Source: Actinophytocola sp050699935
GTDB taxonomy: Bacteria > Actinomycetota > Actinomycetes > Mycobacteriales > Pseudonocardiaceae
Assembly: GCF_050699935.1 (NCBI RefSeq)
Contig: NZ_JBOHGB010000003.1
Location: 1-64,000 of the forward strand
Direction of reading: 5' to 3'
Length of the DNA: 64,000 nt
Part shown: positions 9,375-16,304 of the stretch, piece by piece
How positions within the stretch are numbered: the first letter of the stretch is position 1
How the letters are laid out: each line of letters starts with the position of its first letter
The notes under the pieces: generated by a model
The model's input: only the letters and a program-made list of their open reading frames with translations
Database searches by the model: none
Told to the model about the DNA's origin: nothing
Position numbers and translations under genes: made by a program

Positions 9375-10853
9375 TCAGTAGGCGAACGACAGGACGGCGT
9401 CGTCGCGTCTGGACGGCTCACCGGAAGGCGGCAGCACGGCGGCGACTCCGCCCCGCACGTACCGGCGGATCAGGAACACCTCGATCACGGCGAGCACGCC
9501 GTAGACCAGCGTCAACGCGATCAGCGACGTGAGCACCTCGCCGGCCGAGAGCCCGGACACCGCCCGCGCGGTGAACATCCACACACCGTCCACACCGGAC
9601 GGGTTGGGTGCGACGACGAACGGCTGGCGGCCCATCTCGGTGAAGATCCAGCCGAAGCTGTTGGCCAGGAACGGGGTCGCGATGCCGGCCAGGGCCAGCC
9701 GCGGGAACCAGCGCGACCGCGGCACCCGGCCCCGCCGGGTCAGCCACAGCACGGCGACGCCGACGAGCACGGCGAGCGCACCGAACCCGACCATCAGCCG
9801 GAAGCCCCAGTACGTGACCGGCAGGTTCGGCACGTAGTCGATCGGCCTGCCGGACAGCTCACCCAGCCTCGGGTCCTGCGGGTAGAACTCGCCGTAGCGC
9901 TCCCGGTACTGCTCGACCAGGTCGGTCACGCCGGTGACCTTCGAGTCGAGGTCGTTGTTGGCCAGGAACGACAGCAGCGCCGGCACCGTGATCGACTTGA
10001 CGTTCTCGCAGTCCGGGCTGGACACGTCGCCGACCGCGAACACGGAGAACCCGGCCGGCTGCTCGGTGTGGCACAACGCCTCCGCCGAGGCCATCTTCAT
10101 CGGCTGCTGCCGGAACATCAGCTTCGACTGCTGGTCCCCGCTGACCACGAGCGCCACGAACGCGACCACCCCGACCCACGCGCCCAGCCGGATCGACGAG
10201 CGCCACACGTCGGAGTCCGAAGTGGACCGCCACAGGTGCCATGCCGCGATGCCCACCAGGAACGTGCCGGCCACCGCGAACGCGCCCGCGATCGCGTGCG
10301 GGAAGGCCGCCAGCACCGTGGAGTTGCCCAGCACCGCCCAGATCGAGGTCAGCCGCGGCCGGCCGTCCACCAGCTCGACGCCGACCGGATGCTGCATCCA
10401 CGAGTTCGCCGCGAGAATGAAGTACGCGGACGCGATGGTGGCCAGGGAGAACGCCCACGCGCACGCCAGGTGCGCGCGGCGCGGCAGCCGGTCCCAGCCG
10501 AAGATCCACAGGCCGAGGAACGTGGACTCCACGAAGAACGCGACGAGCCCCTCCATGGCCAGCGGCGCGCCGAACACGTCGCCGACGAACCGCGAGTACT
10601 CGTTCCAGGCCATGCCGAACTGGAACTCCTGGACGATGCCGGTGACCACGCCCATCGCGAAGTTGATCAGCAGCAGCTTGCCCCAGAACTTCGTCATCGC
10701 GAGGTAGCGGCGGTCGCCGGTACGCACCCACGCCGTCTGCATGCCCGCGACCAGCAGCGACAGGCCGATCGTGAGCGGCACCATCAGGAAGTGGTAGACG
10801 GTGGTGATTCCGAACTGCCACCGCGCGAGGTCCAGGACGTCCACGCCGACCAC
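9375..10853 (-). CDS. cydA: Cytochrome bd ubiquinol oxidase subunit I
   Basis: 492-residue CydA, which binds hemes b558, b595 and d and oxidises quinol. Visible hallmarks are ARWQFGITTVYHFLMVPLTIGLS at the N-terminus (heme ligand His), NSWMQHPVGVEL (second His ligand) and TEMGRQPFVVAPN near the C-terminus. The quinol loop is of the short type. GTG at 10853 follows a GGAGGA motif by only two bases; the GTG at 10844 has better spacing and is an alternative start. First gene of the cyd operon, divergent from the riboswitch-led UPF0016 gene. Confidence 0.96.
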   Translation of the reverse strand: MVGVDVLDLARWQFGITTVYHFLMVPLTIGLSLLVAGMQTAWVRTGDRRYLAMTKFWGKLLLINFAMGVVTGIVQEFQFGMAWNEYSRFVGDVFGAPLAMEGLVAFFVESTFLGLWIFGWDRLPRRAHLACAWAFSLATIASAYFILAANSWMQHPVGVELVDGRPRLTSIWAVLGNSTVLAAFPHAIAGAFAVAGTFLVGIAAWHLWRSTSDSDVWRSSIRLGAWVGVVAFVALVVSGDQQSKLMFRQQPMKMASAEALCHTEQPAGFSVFAVGDVSSPDCENVKSITVPALLSFLANNDLDSKVTGVTDLVEQYRERYGEFYPQDPRLGELSGRPIDYVPNLPVTYWGFRLMVGFGALAVLVGVAVLWLTRRGRVPRSRWFPRLALAGIATPFLANSFGWIFTEMGRQPFVVAPNPSGVDGVWMFTARAVSGLSAGEVLTSLIALTLVYGVLAVIEVFLIRRYVRGGVAAVLPPSGEPSRRDDAVLSFAY

Positions 10854-10888
10854 GCTCCTCCGCGAGACCCGGCACGGGCAGGTCCCCG

Positions 10889-10908
10889 GGTCCCGCTCGG
10901 ACGGGACC
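10889..10908. promoter_or_regulatory. Inverted repeat upstream of cydA
   Basis: Seven-base arms GGTCCCG and CGGGACC are separated by six bases in the cydA leader, about 35-55 bp upstream of the cydA start. A second small repeat (GGACC-TT-GGTCC) follows at 10904-10915. Either could be an operator or RNA structure. No Rex-type site (TTGTGN6CACAA) is visible. Confidence 0.35.
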
Positions 10909-10954
10909 TTGGTCCTGTGACCAGCGCGACCCGGACGGTGCGCCCCGGAGCCGG

Positions 10955-11112
10955 TAGAGTGGCCTACGCCAGAGGGGAGTAGTTCCCGCGGCGGGCCACG
11001 GCCCGCCCGGCGAGGACATCGACATACTGACTCGCTCGCGAGTCCGGTGCCTCACCCGCTGCGAGTGGGCGAACGAGACCTCCGGCCGGCATGTGACCAT
11101 GCCCGGCCGGAG
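10955..11112 (+). ncRNA. yybP-ykoY (manganese) riboswitch
   Basis: The leader of the UPF0016 transporter gene carries the two signature segments of the yybP-ykoY class: GGGGAGTAGT at 10974-10983 and GAACGAGACCT at 11071-11081. A CTCGCTCGCGAG hairpin and GC-rich arms lie between them. Immediately after comes a long stem (CTCCGGCCGG at 11080-11089 with CCGGCCGGAG at 11103-11112, plus CATG/CATG), a plausible expression platform. A TAGAGT -10-like hexamer sits at 10955-10960. The class binds Mn2+ and commonly controls UPF0016/MntP-type exporters, which fits the gene 50 bp downstream. Confidence 0.8.
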
Positions 11113-11160
11113 TCGTGCCGCCTCCGACCGGGCTCGATCCGGAGAGGGGGCACCGTCCAC

Positions 11161-11760
11161 ATGGAACATTGGTTGCTCGCATTCGTCTCGGCGTACGTCG
11201 CCGTGTTCCTGCTCGAGCTCCCGGACAAGACGACCGCGCTGACCCTGGTGCTGTCCAGCCGGTTCCGCGGCCGGCCGGTGCTCGCAGGCGCCGCGCTGGC
11301 GTTCGCGCTGCAGGCCGTGATCGCGGTCGCGCTGGGCAGTGCGATCCGGCTGCTGCCGGAGCGGCTCGTGGCCGGGGCGATCGCCGTGCTGTTCGCGGTG
11401 GGCGCGTTCCTGCTGCTGCGGGAGAGCCTGGCCAACGACCCCGACGAGGCCGACGCGGCCGCATCCGGCGCGCGGGCGAACACGTCGTTCTCACGCGCTG
11501 CGATGGTCTCGTTCGGCACGCTGTTCCTCACCGAGTGGGGCGACGCGTCGCAGGTGACCGCGGTGGGCGTGGCCGCCCGGTACTCGAGCCCGGTGGCCGT
11601 GGGCCTCGGGGCGTTCCTCGCGCTGATGAGCGTCACGGTGATCGCGCTGCTGGTGGGGCGCAAGCTGCGGGCGCGGGTGCCGGCGCACCTCATCCAGCGC
11701 GGCGCGGCGGCGCTGTTCGCCGGGTTCGCGGTGGTGGCGGCGGTGCAGGCGGTCTTCTAG
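11161..11760 (+). CDS. GDT1/UPF0016 family Mn2+ (Ca2+) transporter
   Basis: 199-residue membrane protein with six predicted helices in two homologous halves. Each half carries the family motif E-x-G-D-(K/R)-(T/S) or a variant: LLELPDKTTAL near residue 19 (G replaced by P) and LTEWGDASQVT near residue 123. UPF0016/GDT1/TMEM165 proteins export Mn2+ or exchange Ca2+/Mn2+ for protons. The ATG follows the riboswitch leader, implying induction by manganese. Its TAG stop shares the palindromic CTAG with the TAG of the converging TetR gene. Confidence 0.9.
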   Translation: MEHWLLAFVSAYVAVFLLELPDKTTALTLVLSSRFRGRPVLAGAALAFALQAVIAVALGSAIRLLPERLVAGAIAVLFAVGAFLLLRESLANDPDEADAAASGARANTSFSRAAMVSFGTLFLTEWGDASQVTAVGVAARYSSPVAVGLGAFLALMSVTVIALLVGRKLRARVPAHLIQRGAAALFAGFAVVAAVQAVF

Positions 11761-12380
11761 CCGCGTTCCCGGCGCAGTGCCGTGGCGAGGTCGCCGGTGG
11801 TGTTGACCATGGCGACGAGGAAGTCCGCGAGGTGCTCGCGGGTCACGTCGAGCTCGCCGCGCAGCCAGCTGACGAAGACCTCCAGCGTGCCGCTGACGAG
11901 GGTGAGTGCGCCGAGCTCGCGGTCCTTTCGCGGCGCGGCGCGCTCGCCGAGGATCTCGGTGGCCTGGTCGGCGACGATCCGGGACAGCGTCCGGAGCATC
12001 TCGCGGCGGCGGCCGCGCAGCGCCTCGTGCGGGGCGAACATGAGGTGGCCGCGGCGCGGGTCGGCGATGAAGAAGTCGATCCCGGCCTCGACGACCGCGC
12101 GGACGCGCGCGTCCGGGCTCGTGTGCTCGATGGTGCGGCGCAGCGTTCGCAGCGCGTCGGCCGCGATGTCGTCGCGGGTGGCGAGCAGGAGGGCGTCGCG
12201 GTCCGGGAAGCTCTCGTAGAAGTAGCGGTCGTTGAGCCGCGCGCGGACGCAGACCGCGCGGACGGTGACCCGGTCCCAGCCGCCGTCGGCGACGAGGTCG
12301 AGGGCGGCGTCGGTCAGGGCCTTGCGTCGCCGGGCCCGCCGTTCCGCGCTCGTCACGCCGCCGTAGGTGCGTTGGGCCAC
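11757..12380 (-). CDS. TetR family transcriptional regulator
   Basis: 207-residue repressor-like protein. The N-terminal HTH (about 15-60) is followed by a helical ligand domain that reads as the usual TetR C-terminal fold. The recognition helix region reads RAVCVRARLNDRYFYESFPDRDALL. It is divergent from the MpaB-like gene, and a perfect 9-bp-arm palindrome lies between the two starts, so autoregulation and control of that gene are likely. Its stop codon overlaps the stop of the converging UPF0016 gene. Confidence 0.92.
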   Translation of the reverse strand: MAQRTYGGVTSAERRARRRKALTDAALDLVADGGWDRVTVRAVCVRARLNDRYFYESFPDRDALLLATRDDIAADALRTLRRTIEHTSPDARVRAVVEAGIDFFIADPRRGHLMFAPHEALRGRRREMLRTLSRIVADQATEILGERAAPRKDRELGALTLVSGTLEVFVSWLRGELDVTREHLADFLVAMVNTTGDLATALRRERG

Positions 12381-12398
12381 CCGTGGAGTCTATCCTCT

Positions 12399-12422
12399 AT
12401 CTGGTGACGTCCTTCACCAGAT
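12399..12422. promoter_or_regulatory. Probable TetR operator
   Basis: Perfect inverted repeat ATCTGGTGA (12399-12407), six-base spacer, TCACCAGAT (12414-12422). It lies 19 bp upstream of the tetR start and 14 bp upstream of the MpaB-like start, overlapping where both promoters should be. Arm length and spacing fit a TetR dimer site. Confidence 0.8.
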
Positions 12423-12435
12423 GGGAGCGGTCACG

Positions 12436-13299
12436 ATGCGCCAACCGATCGAGCCGGGGACGCGGCTGTGGGAGGACACCGGGCTGATCACGTTCTCGCT
12501 GACGACCGGGGCGGCGTTCGCGCTGCAGGTGATGCACCCGGCGGTGGGGGCGGTGGTCGGTGCGCACTCGGTGTTCCGCACGGACGCCATCGGCCGGGCA
12601 CGGCGGAGCATCGCGTCGGTGCTGACCTGGGTGTACGGCGGCCCGGAGGCGCTGACGGAGGCGGACCGGCTGCGCGCGCTGCACGCCCCGTTGTACACGA
12701 CCGACGACGCCGGGGTGACGCACCGGGCGCTGGCGTCCGGCCCGTGGGCGTGGATCATCCTGACCGCGCCGTACGCGTACACGGTGGGCGCGCGGTACTT
12801 CTCGCTGCGGCCGCTGACGCGTGCGGACGAGGAGGCGTTCTACGCGGAGCTCCAGCAGTTGATGCGGAACCTGCACGTGGCGGAGAAGGAGATCCCGCCG
12901 ACGTACGAGGCCTACCTGGATCGGTTCGAGGACATGCTGTCCCACACGCTCGTGGCCCACCCGACGGTGTACGAGTTCCTGCACGCCACCCGGCACGTGC
13001 CGCCGCCGCCCGCGCTGCCGTCGTGGCTGCGGGCGCCGTGGCGGCTGGTGGCCGACGTGCCGGGGCGGGTGCAGTACTTCGTCACGGTGGGCACGCTGCC
13101 GCCGCGCGCCCGTTCGATCCTCGGCCTGCCGTGGACGGACCGGGACGAACGCCGGCTGCGCCGGCTGGGACGGGTGGTCGCGCTGGTGATGGCCGTGCTG
13201 CCGGAGCGGCTGCGCTACTTCCCCATCGCCTACCAGGCCCGCCGCGCGGACCGAGCCCAACGCGCCCTACAACGAATGCTGGCCCACCGCCCCCGCTGA
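12436..13299 (+). CDS. DUF2236 / MpaB-like oxygenase family protein
   Basis: 287-residue protein of the DUF2236 (oxygenase MpaB/latex-clearing-related) family, with ALQVMHPAVGAVVGAH near residue 30, FRTDAIGRARRS, and later HTLVAHPTVYEFL. Members bind heme b through conserved His residues; substrates are mostly unknown. The ATG at 12436 has a GGGAGCGG ribosome-binding site at proper spacing; the ATG five codons earlier lies on the operator and lacks one. It is divergently paired with a TetR regulator, as is common for this family. Element B follows its stop. Confidence 0.82.
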   Translation: MRQPIEPGTRLWEDTGLITFSLTTGAAFALQVMHPAVGAVVGAHSVFRTDAIGRARRSIASVLTWVYGGPEALTEADRLRALHAPLYTTDDAGVTHRALASGPWAWIILTAPYAYTVGARYFSLRPLTRADEEAFYAELQQLMRNLHVAEKEIPPTYEAYLDRFEDMLSHTLVAHPTVYEFLHATRHVPPPPALPSWLRAPWRLVADVPGRVQYFVTVGTLPPRARSILGLPWTDRDERRLRRLGRVVALVMAVLPERLRYFPIAYQARRADRAQRALQRMLAHRPR

Positions 13300-13314
13300 C
13301 CCCGAACCTCCCCC

Positions 13315-13454
13315 GCGCGCACGCGCGTGCAGAGCGCGAGTACCGAAAGCCCCACCCTGTCCCGGGGGCCACCCTCACGTGCCAGTCTACCGGTCGGGGC
13401 TGACGGGAACCGTTGTGACGCTTGGGTTGTGGACAGGTCGGGCGGTTGTGGACA
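13315..13454 (-). repeat. Composite intergenic element B
   Basis: Reads leftwards from the IclR stop. DnaA-box-like nonamers lie at 13446-13454 and 13427-13435 (19 bp apart). The promoter-like core has its -35-like CCGTCAGCC ending near 13398, eight bases, then TAGACT (13389-13384). The hairpin GCCCC/GGGGC (13349-13353 with 13365-13369) is followed, in the reading direction, by TTTC. A perfect palindrome GCACGCGCGTGC lies at 13319-13330. Both neighbouring genes converge on it; its promoter points antisense into the MpaB-like gene. Confidence 0.87.
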
Positions 13455-13456
13455 AG

Positions 13457-14155
13457 TCAGCGCAGGGCGTCGGCCACGGCGCTCGCCGCGGTCAGGACCT
13501 GGGGGCCGACCACGTCCGCGTCCAGCTCGTGGAAGGTCACCACGCCCACGCTCGCGCGCAGGCCGGGGACGCCGCGGACCGGGGCGGCGATGCCGGACGC
13601 GCCCTGCTGCAGCTCGCCCGTCGTGGCTATCCAGCCCGGGGTCTCGTCGCGCAGGCCGATGGCCTTGCCGGCCGCTCCCCGGCCCAGCGAGTGGCGGGTG
13701 CCGACGCGGTACGCCACGTGGTAGGTCGTCCACGACGGCTCGATCACCGCGATCGCCTGGGCCTCCTCGCCGTCGGCGACCGTCAGGTGAGCCGTGGCGC
13801 CCACCGCCTCCGCCAGCTCGCGCAGAGCCGGCAGCGCGGCCAGGCGCAGCTGCGGGGTGACCTTGGCGGCCAGCCGGAGCAGACCCAGGCCCAGCCGAAC
13901 CTTCGAGCCGTCCCTGCGTACCAGGCCACGCTCCTGCAGCGGCACCAGCAGCCGATACACCGCGGCGCGGCTCGCGCCGATGGCCGTCGCCAGCTCGCTG
14001 ATCGTCGGCGCCTCCGACTCCGCGTCCGCCACCGCCTGGAGCAGGGCCAGCCCCCGGTCCAGCGTCAGCGAGCTCTCCCGGCCCTGCCCGGTGCTCGGCT
14101 GCCGGGTGGAGGAGACGATCGGGCGGATCGGCCGGGCGGCCACCTCAGCCTCCAA
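13457..14155 (-). CDS. IclR family transcriptional regulator
   Basis: 232-residue regulator. The winged HTH near residues 28-90 contains SELATAIGASRAAVYRLLVPLQERGLV, and the C-terminal effector domain (about 100-230) ends with VGVVTFHELDADVVGP. The ATG overlaps the end of the fumarylacetoacetase gene, so it is cotranscribed with the homogentisate pathway and is its probable regulator; the pathway intermediate is the likely effector. An inverted repeat between hmgA and the divergent operon is a candidate target. Confidence 0.9.
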   Translation of the reverse strand: MEAEVAARPIRPIVSSTRQPSTGQGRESSLTLDRGLALLQAVADAESEAPTISELATAIGASRAAVYRLLVPLQERGLVRRDGSKVRLGLGLLRLAAKVTPQLRLAALPALRELAEAVGATAHLTVADGEEAQAIAVIEPSWTTYHVAYRVGTRHSLGRGAAGKAIGLRDETPGWIATTGELQQGASGIAAPVRGVPGLRASVGVVTFHELDADVVGPQVLTAASAVADALR

Positions 14156-15359
14156 CGTCCGCGAAGTCGGCCGGGAGGACCGTGCCCGTCACCTCGGCGA
14201 TGCCCACCACCGAGCCGTCCTCGCCAGGCGCGGTCGCCGTGATCACCACGGTGTCACCGTCCTCGAGGAAGGTCCGCGTCGAGCCGTCGGACAGCTTGAT
14301 CTTCTCCCGTCCGCCCCATGACAGCTCCAGGAAGCAGCCACGGTGCTCGACCGACGGCCCGGAGACCGTGCCCGACGCGAACAGGTCGCCCGGCCGCACG
14401 GTCGCGCCGTTGACCGTCATGTGCGCCAGCTGCTGCGCGCACGAGTACGACATGTCCGCGAAGTTCGGCCGGGACACCACGGTCCCGTTCCACTCCACCG
14501 CGAGCCGCAGGTCCAGCCCCCACGGCGAGTCCTCGACCAGGTAGTCGACCCGCGGGTGGCCGGGGTCGGGCACCGGTGTGCGGGCGACCGTGAGCGCCTC
14601 CAGCGGCGTCACCCACGCCGACACCGACGTCGCGAACGACTTGCCCAGGAACGGTCCGAGCGGTTGGTACTCCCAGCCCTGGATGTCCCGCGCCGACCAG
14701 TCGTTGACCAGCACCACGCCGAAGATGTGCTCCGGTGCGTTCGACGTCGGCACCCGCCGAGCCACCGGGCCGCCGCAGACGAAACCGACCTCGGCCTCCA
14801 CATCCAGCCGCCCCGACGGCCCGAACTGCGGCAGCGGTGAGCCACGGCGCTGGCCGTGCGGGCGCACCACGTCGGTGCCCGACACCACGACCGTGCCGGC
14901 GCGTCCGTGGTAGCCGACCGGCAGGTGCGTCCAGTTCGGCAGCAGCGGCTCGGAGTCCGGCCGCATGATCCGGCCGACGTTCTCCGCGTGGTAACGCGAG
15001 CTGTAGAAGTCGACATAGTCGCCGACCGTGAACGGCAGCGGCGTGCGCACGTCGGTCAACGGCAGCAGCGAAGCGCCGGGCGGCTTGCCCGATCCGTTCA
15101 CCACGTCCATCAGCCGCGCTCGCAGCGCGCTCCACTCGACCCTCGAGGCGGCGAGCAGCGGATCGAGCGACGAACCGGACACCAGGTCGACCAGGTCACC
15201 GAGCTCGTCGCCGAACGGCGCCAGCGGCAGCGCGTGGTCGCCGACCCGCACCGCGACCCGCGGGCCCTGCGCATCGCCCGTATCCACGACCCCGTACGGC
15301 AGCGTCTGCGGCCCGAACGGCAGGTCCTTCGCGAACGCGGGGTCGGGAATCCAGGTCAC
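14145..15359 (-). CDS. fahA: Fumarylacetoacetase
   Basis: 404-residue enzyme cleaving fumarylacetoacetate to fumarate and acetoacetate, the last step of tyrosine/homogentisate breakdown. The N-terminal SH3-like domain (to about 115) is followed by the FAH fold with YVDFYSSRYHAENVG, GYHGRAGTVVVSGTD, DVEAEVGFVCGG, NDWSARDIQGWEYQPLGPFLGKSF and the C-terminal LELSWGGREKIKL. The GTG start overlaps the TGA of the upstream gene (GTGA), and its end overlaps the IclR start, giving tight coupling. Length fits eukaryote-type FAH. Confidence 0.95.
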   Translation of the reverse strand: MTWIPDPAFAKDLPFGPQTLPYGVVDTGDAQGPRVAVRVGDHALPLAPFGDELGDLVDLVSGSSLDPLLAASRVEWSALRARLMDVVNGSGKPPGASLLPLTDVRTPLPFTVGDYVDFYSSRYHAENVGRIMRPDSEPLLPNWTHLPVGYHGRAGTVVVSGTDVVRPHGQRRGSPLPQFGPSGRLDVEAEVGFVCGGPVARRVPTSNAPEHIFGVVLVNDWSARDIQGWEYQPLGPFLGKSFATSVSAWVTPLEALTVARTPVPDPGHPRVDYLVEDSPWGLDLRLAVEWNGTVVSRPNFADMSYSCAQQLAHMTVNGATVRPGDLFASGTVSGPSVEHRGCFLELSWGGREKIKLSDGSTRTFLEDGDTVVITATAPGEDGSVVGIAEVTGTVLPADFADVGG

Positions 15360-16243
15360 AGCAGGCCCAGCTTCTCGAGGTCCGTCACCGGCTCGGTCAG
15401 CGAGCAGGAGCCGTACGAGGAGAACACGCCGCGCACCGCCAGCGCCTCGTGCTCGGTCAGCGCCAGCGCCTCCGCGGCCAGCGCCCGGCCGTCGGTCGAC
15501 GAGAGTGCCTCGTGCACCGTCTCGTCGGTCCCGCCGGCCATGATCAGGCGGTGGGTGGCGACGAGCAGGTTCAGGAACCCGTGGTGGGTGAAGCCGGTTT
15601 CCTCGTCCGTGTGCCGGACCGCGTTGTGCAGGCCCGCGGTCGCCTTGAACGACGAGTTGCCCGCGTTGATCACCGACAGGAACTCGGCGACCTCCTCGAT
15701 GCTCGGGAAGTTCTCCCGGGACAGCCCGCCGCAGCGGATCTTCGGCCAGCTGCCGTGCTCGATCACCCGCTGGATGCCGTCCAGCCAGCCCGCCCCGCCG
15801 CGCCGTGGCTCGATCACCCGGATCACGTCCTCGGGCACGAACTCCGAAACCCGCTCCAGCCACACTTCGTCCACATCGGACGGTGCGGGCATCTCCACCA
15901 TGCGCAGCGCCAGGAGCTCCGCCCGCGACTCGACGATCGACAGCGCCTTCGGCACACCGCCCAGGCCCGTGTCGATGACCAGCGACAACTCGACCGGTCG
16001 CGGCGGCTTGACCTTGATCAGGCCGGTGATCAGCTCGGGCAGCCGGGAGGCGGGGCAGAGGAAGAGCCCGACCAGGTCGGCACGGTCGTTCGTCCTGCCG
16101 TCGAGGTGCAGGCGGACCGCGTCGGCCATGGCGGCGTTGCCCGGTGGGAACAGGGCGGCGTCGTCGACGAGCCGAGCGAGAAGGGGTGGGACATCGCGTT
16201 GTCCTGGCGGAGGCAAGGGTGCGGCGCTTGACACGGCTGACAC
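15356..16243 (-). CDS. Unrecognised protein in the homogentisate operon
   Basis: About 295 residues, soluble, with no membrane or signal segment. Noticeable stretches are LVDDAALFPPGNAAM near the N-terminus, GLFLCPASRLPEL, SLVIDTGLGGVPKAL, RCGGLSRENFPS, FKATAGLHNAVRH and HGFLNLLVATHRL. It reads like a TIM-barrel-like fold with conserved Arg/Lys/His positions, but I do not recognise a named enzyme. It sits between hmgA (divergent) and fahA, exactly where a maleylacetoacetate isomerase would be expected, and none is otherwise present. The start is uncertain: GTG at 16243 lies seven bases after a TACGCT hexamer (leaderless type); GTG at 16234 is an alternative. Confidence 0.7.
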   Translation of the reverse strand: MSAVSSAAPLPPPGQRDVPPLLARLVDDAALFPPGNAAMADAVRLHLDGRTNDRADLVGLFLCPASRLPELITGLIKVKPPRPVELSLVIDTGLGGVPKALSIVESRAELLALRMVEMPAPSDVDEVWLERVSEFVPEDVIRVIEPRRGGAGWLDGIQRVIEHGSWPKIRCGGLSRENFPSIEEVAEFLSVINAGNSSFKATAGLHNAVRHTDEETGFTHHGFLNLLVATHRLIMAGGTDETVHEALSSTDGRALAAEALALTEHEALAVRGVFSSYGSCSLTEPVTDLEKLGLL

Positions 16244-16246
16244 GCT

Positions 16247-16264
16247 AGTAGCGTATCGGCTACT
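16247..16264. promoter_or_regulatory. Inverted repeat between hmgA and the fah operon
   Basis: AGTAGC, six bases (GTATCG), GCTACT: a perfect inverted repeat 40 bp upstream of the hmgA ATG. It overlaps the TACGCT hexamer (minus strand, 16255-16250) that could serve as -10 for the divergent operon. A TTGACA lies at 16228-16233 on the plus strand. It is a good candidate site for the operon's IclR regulator. Confidence 0.6.
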
Positions 16265-16304
16265 GAACAAAGACGTTCGACATGCGGACACTCCGGAGGA
16301 GGCA

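Noticed and set aside
13230..13733. Frames reading peptides such as REGGPRDRVGLS at several intergenic sites
   Set aside because: These are translations of the composite repeat elements on the wrong strand, not genes; the same peptide recurs wherever the element occurs.
14856..16304. N-terminal extension of homogentisate dioxygenase (an open frame continues upstream for about 480 codons)
   Set aside because: The upstream part is antisense to fahA and the unrecognised gene; ATG 16305 has a strong GGAGGA site and gives the family length.
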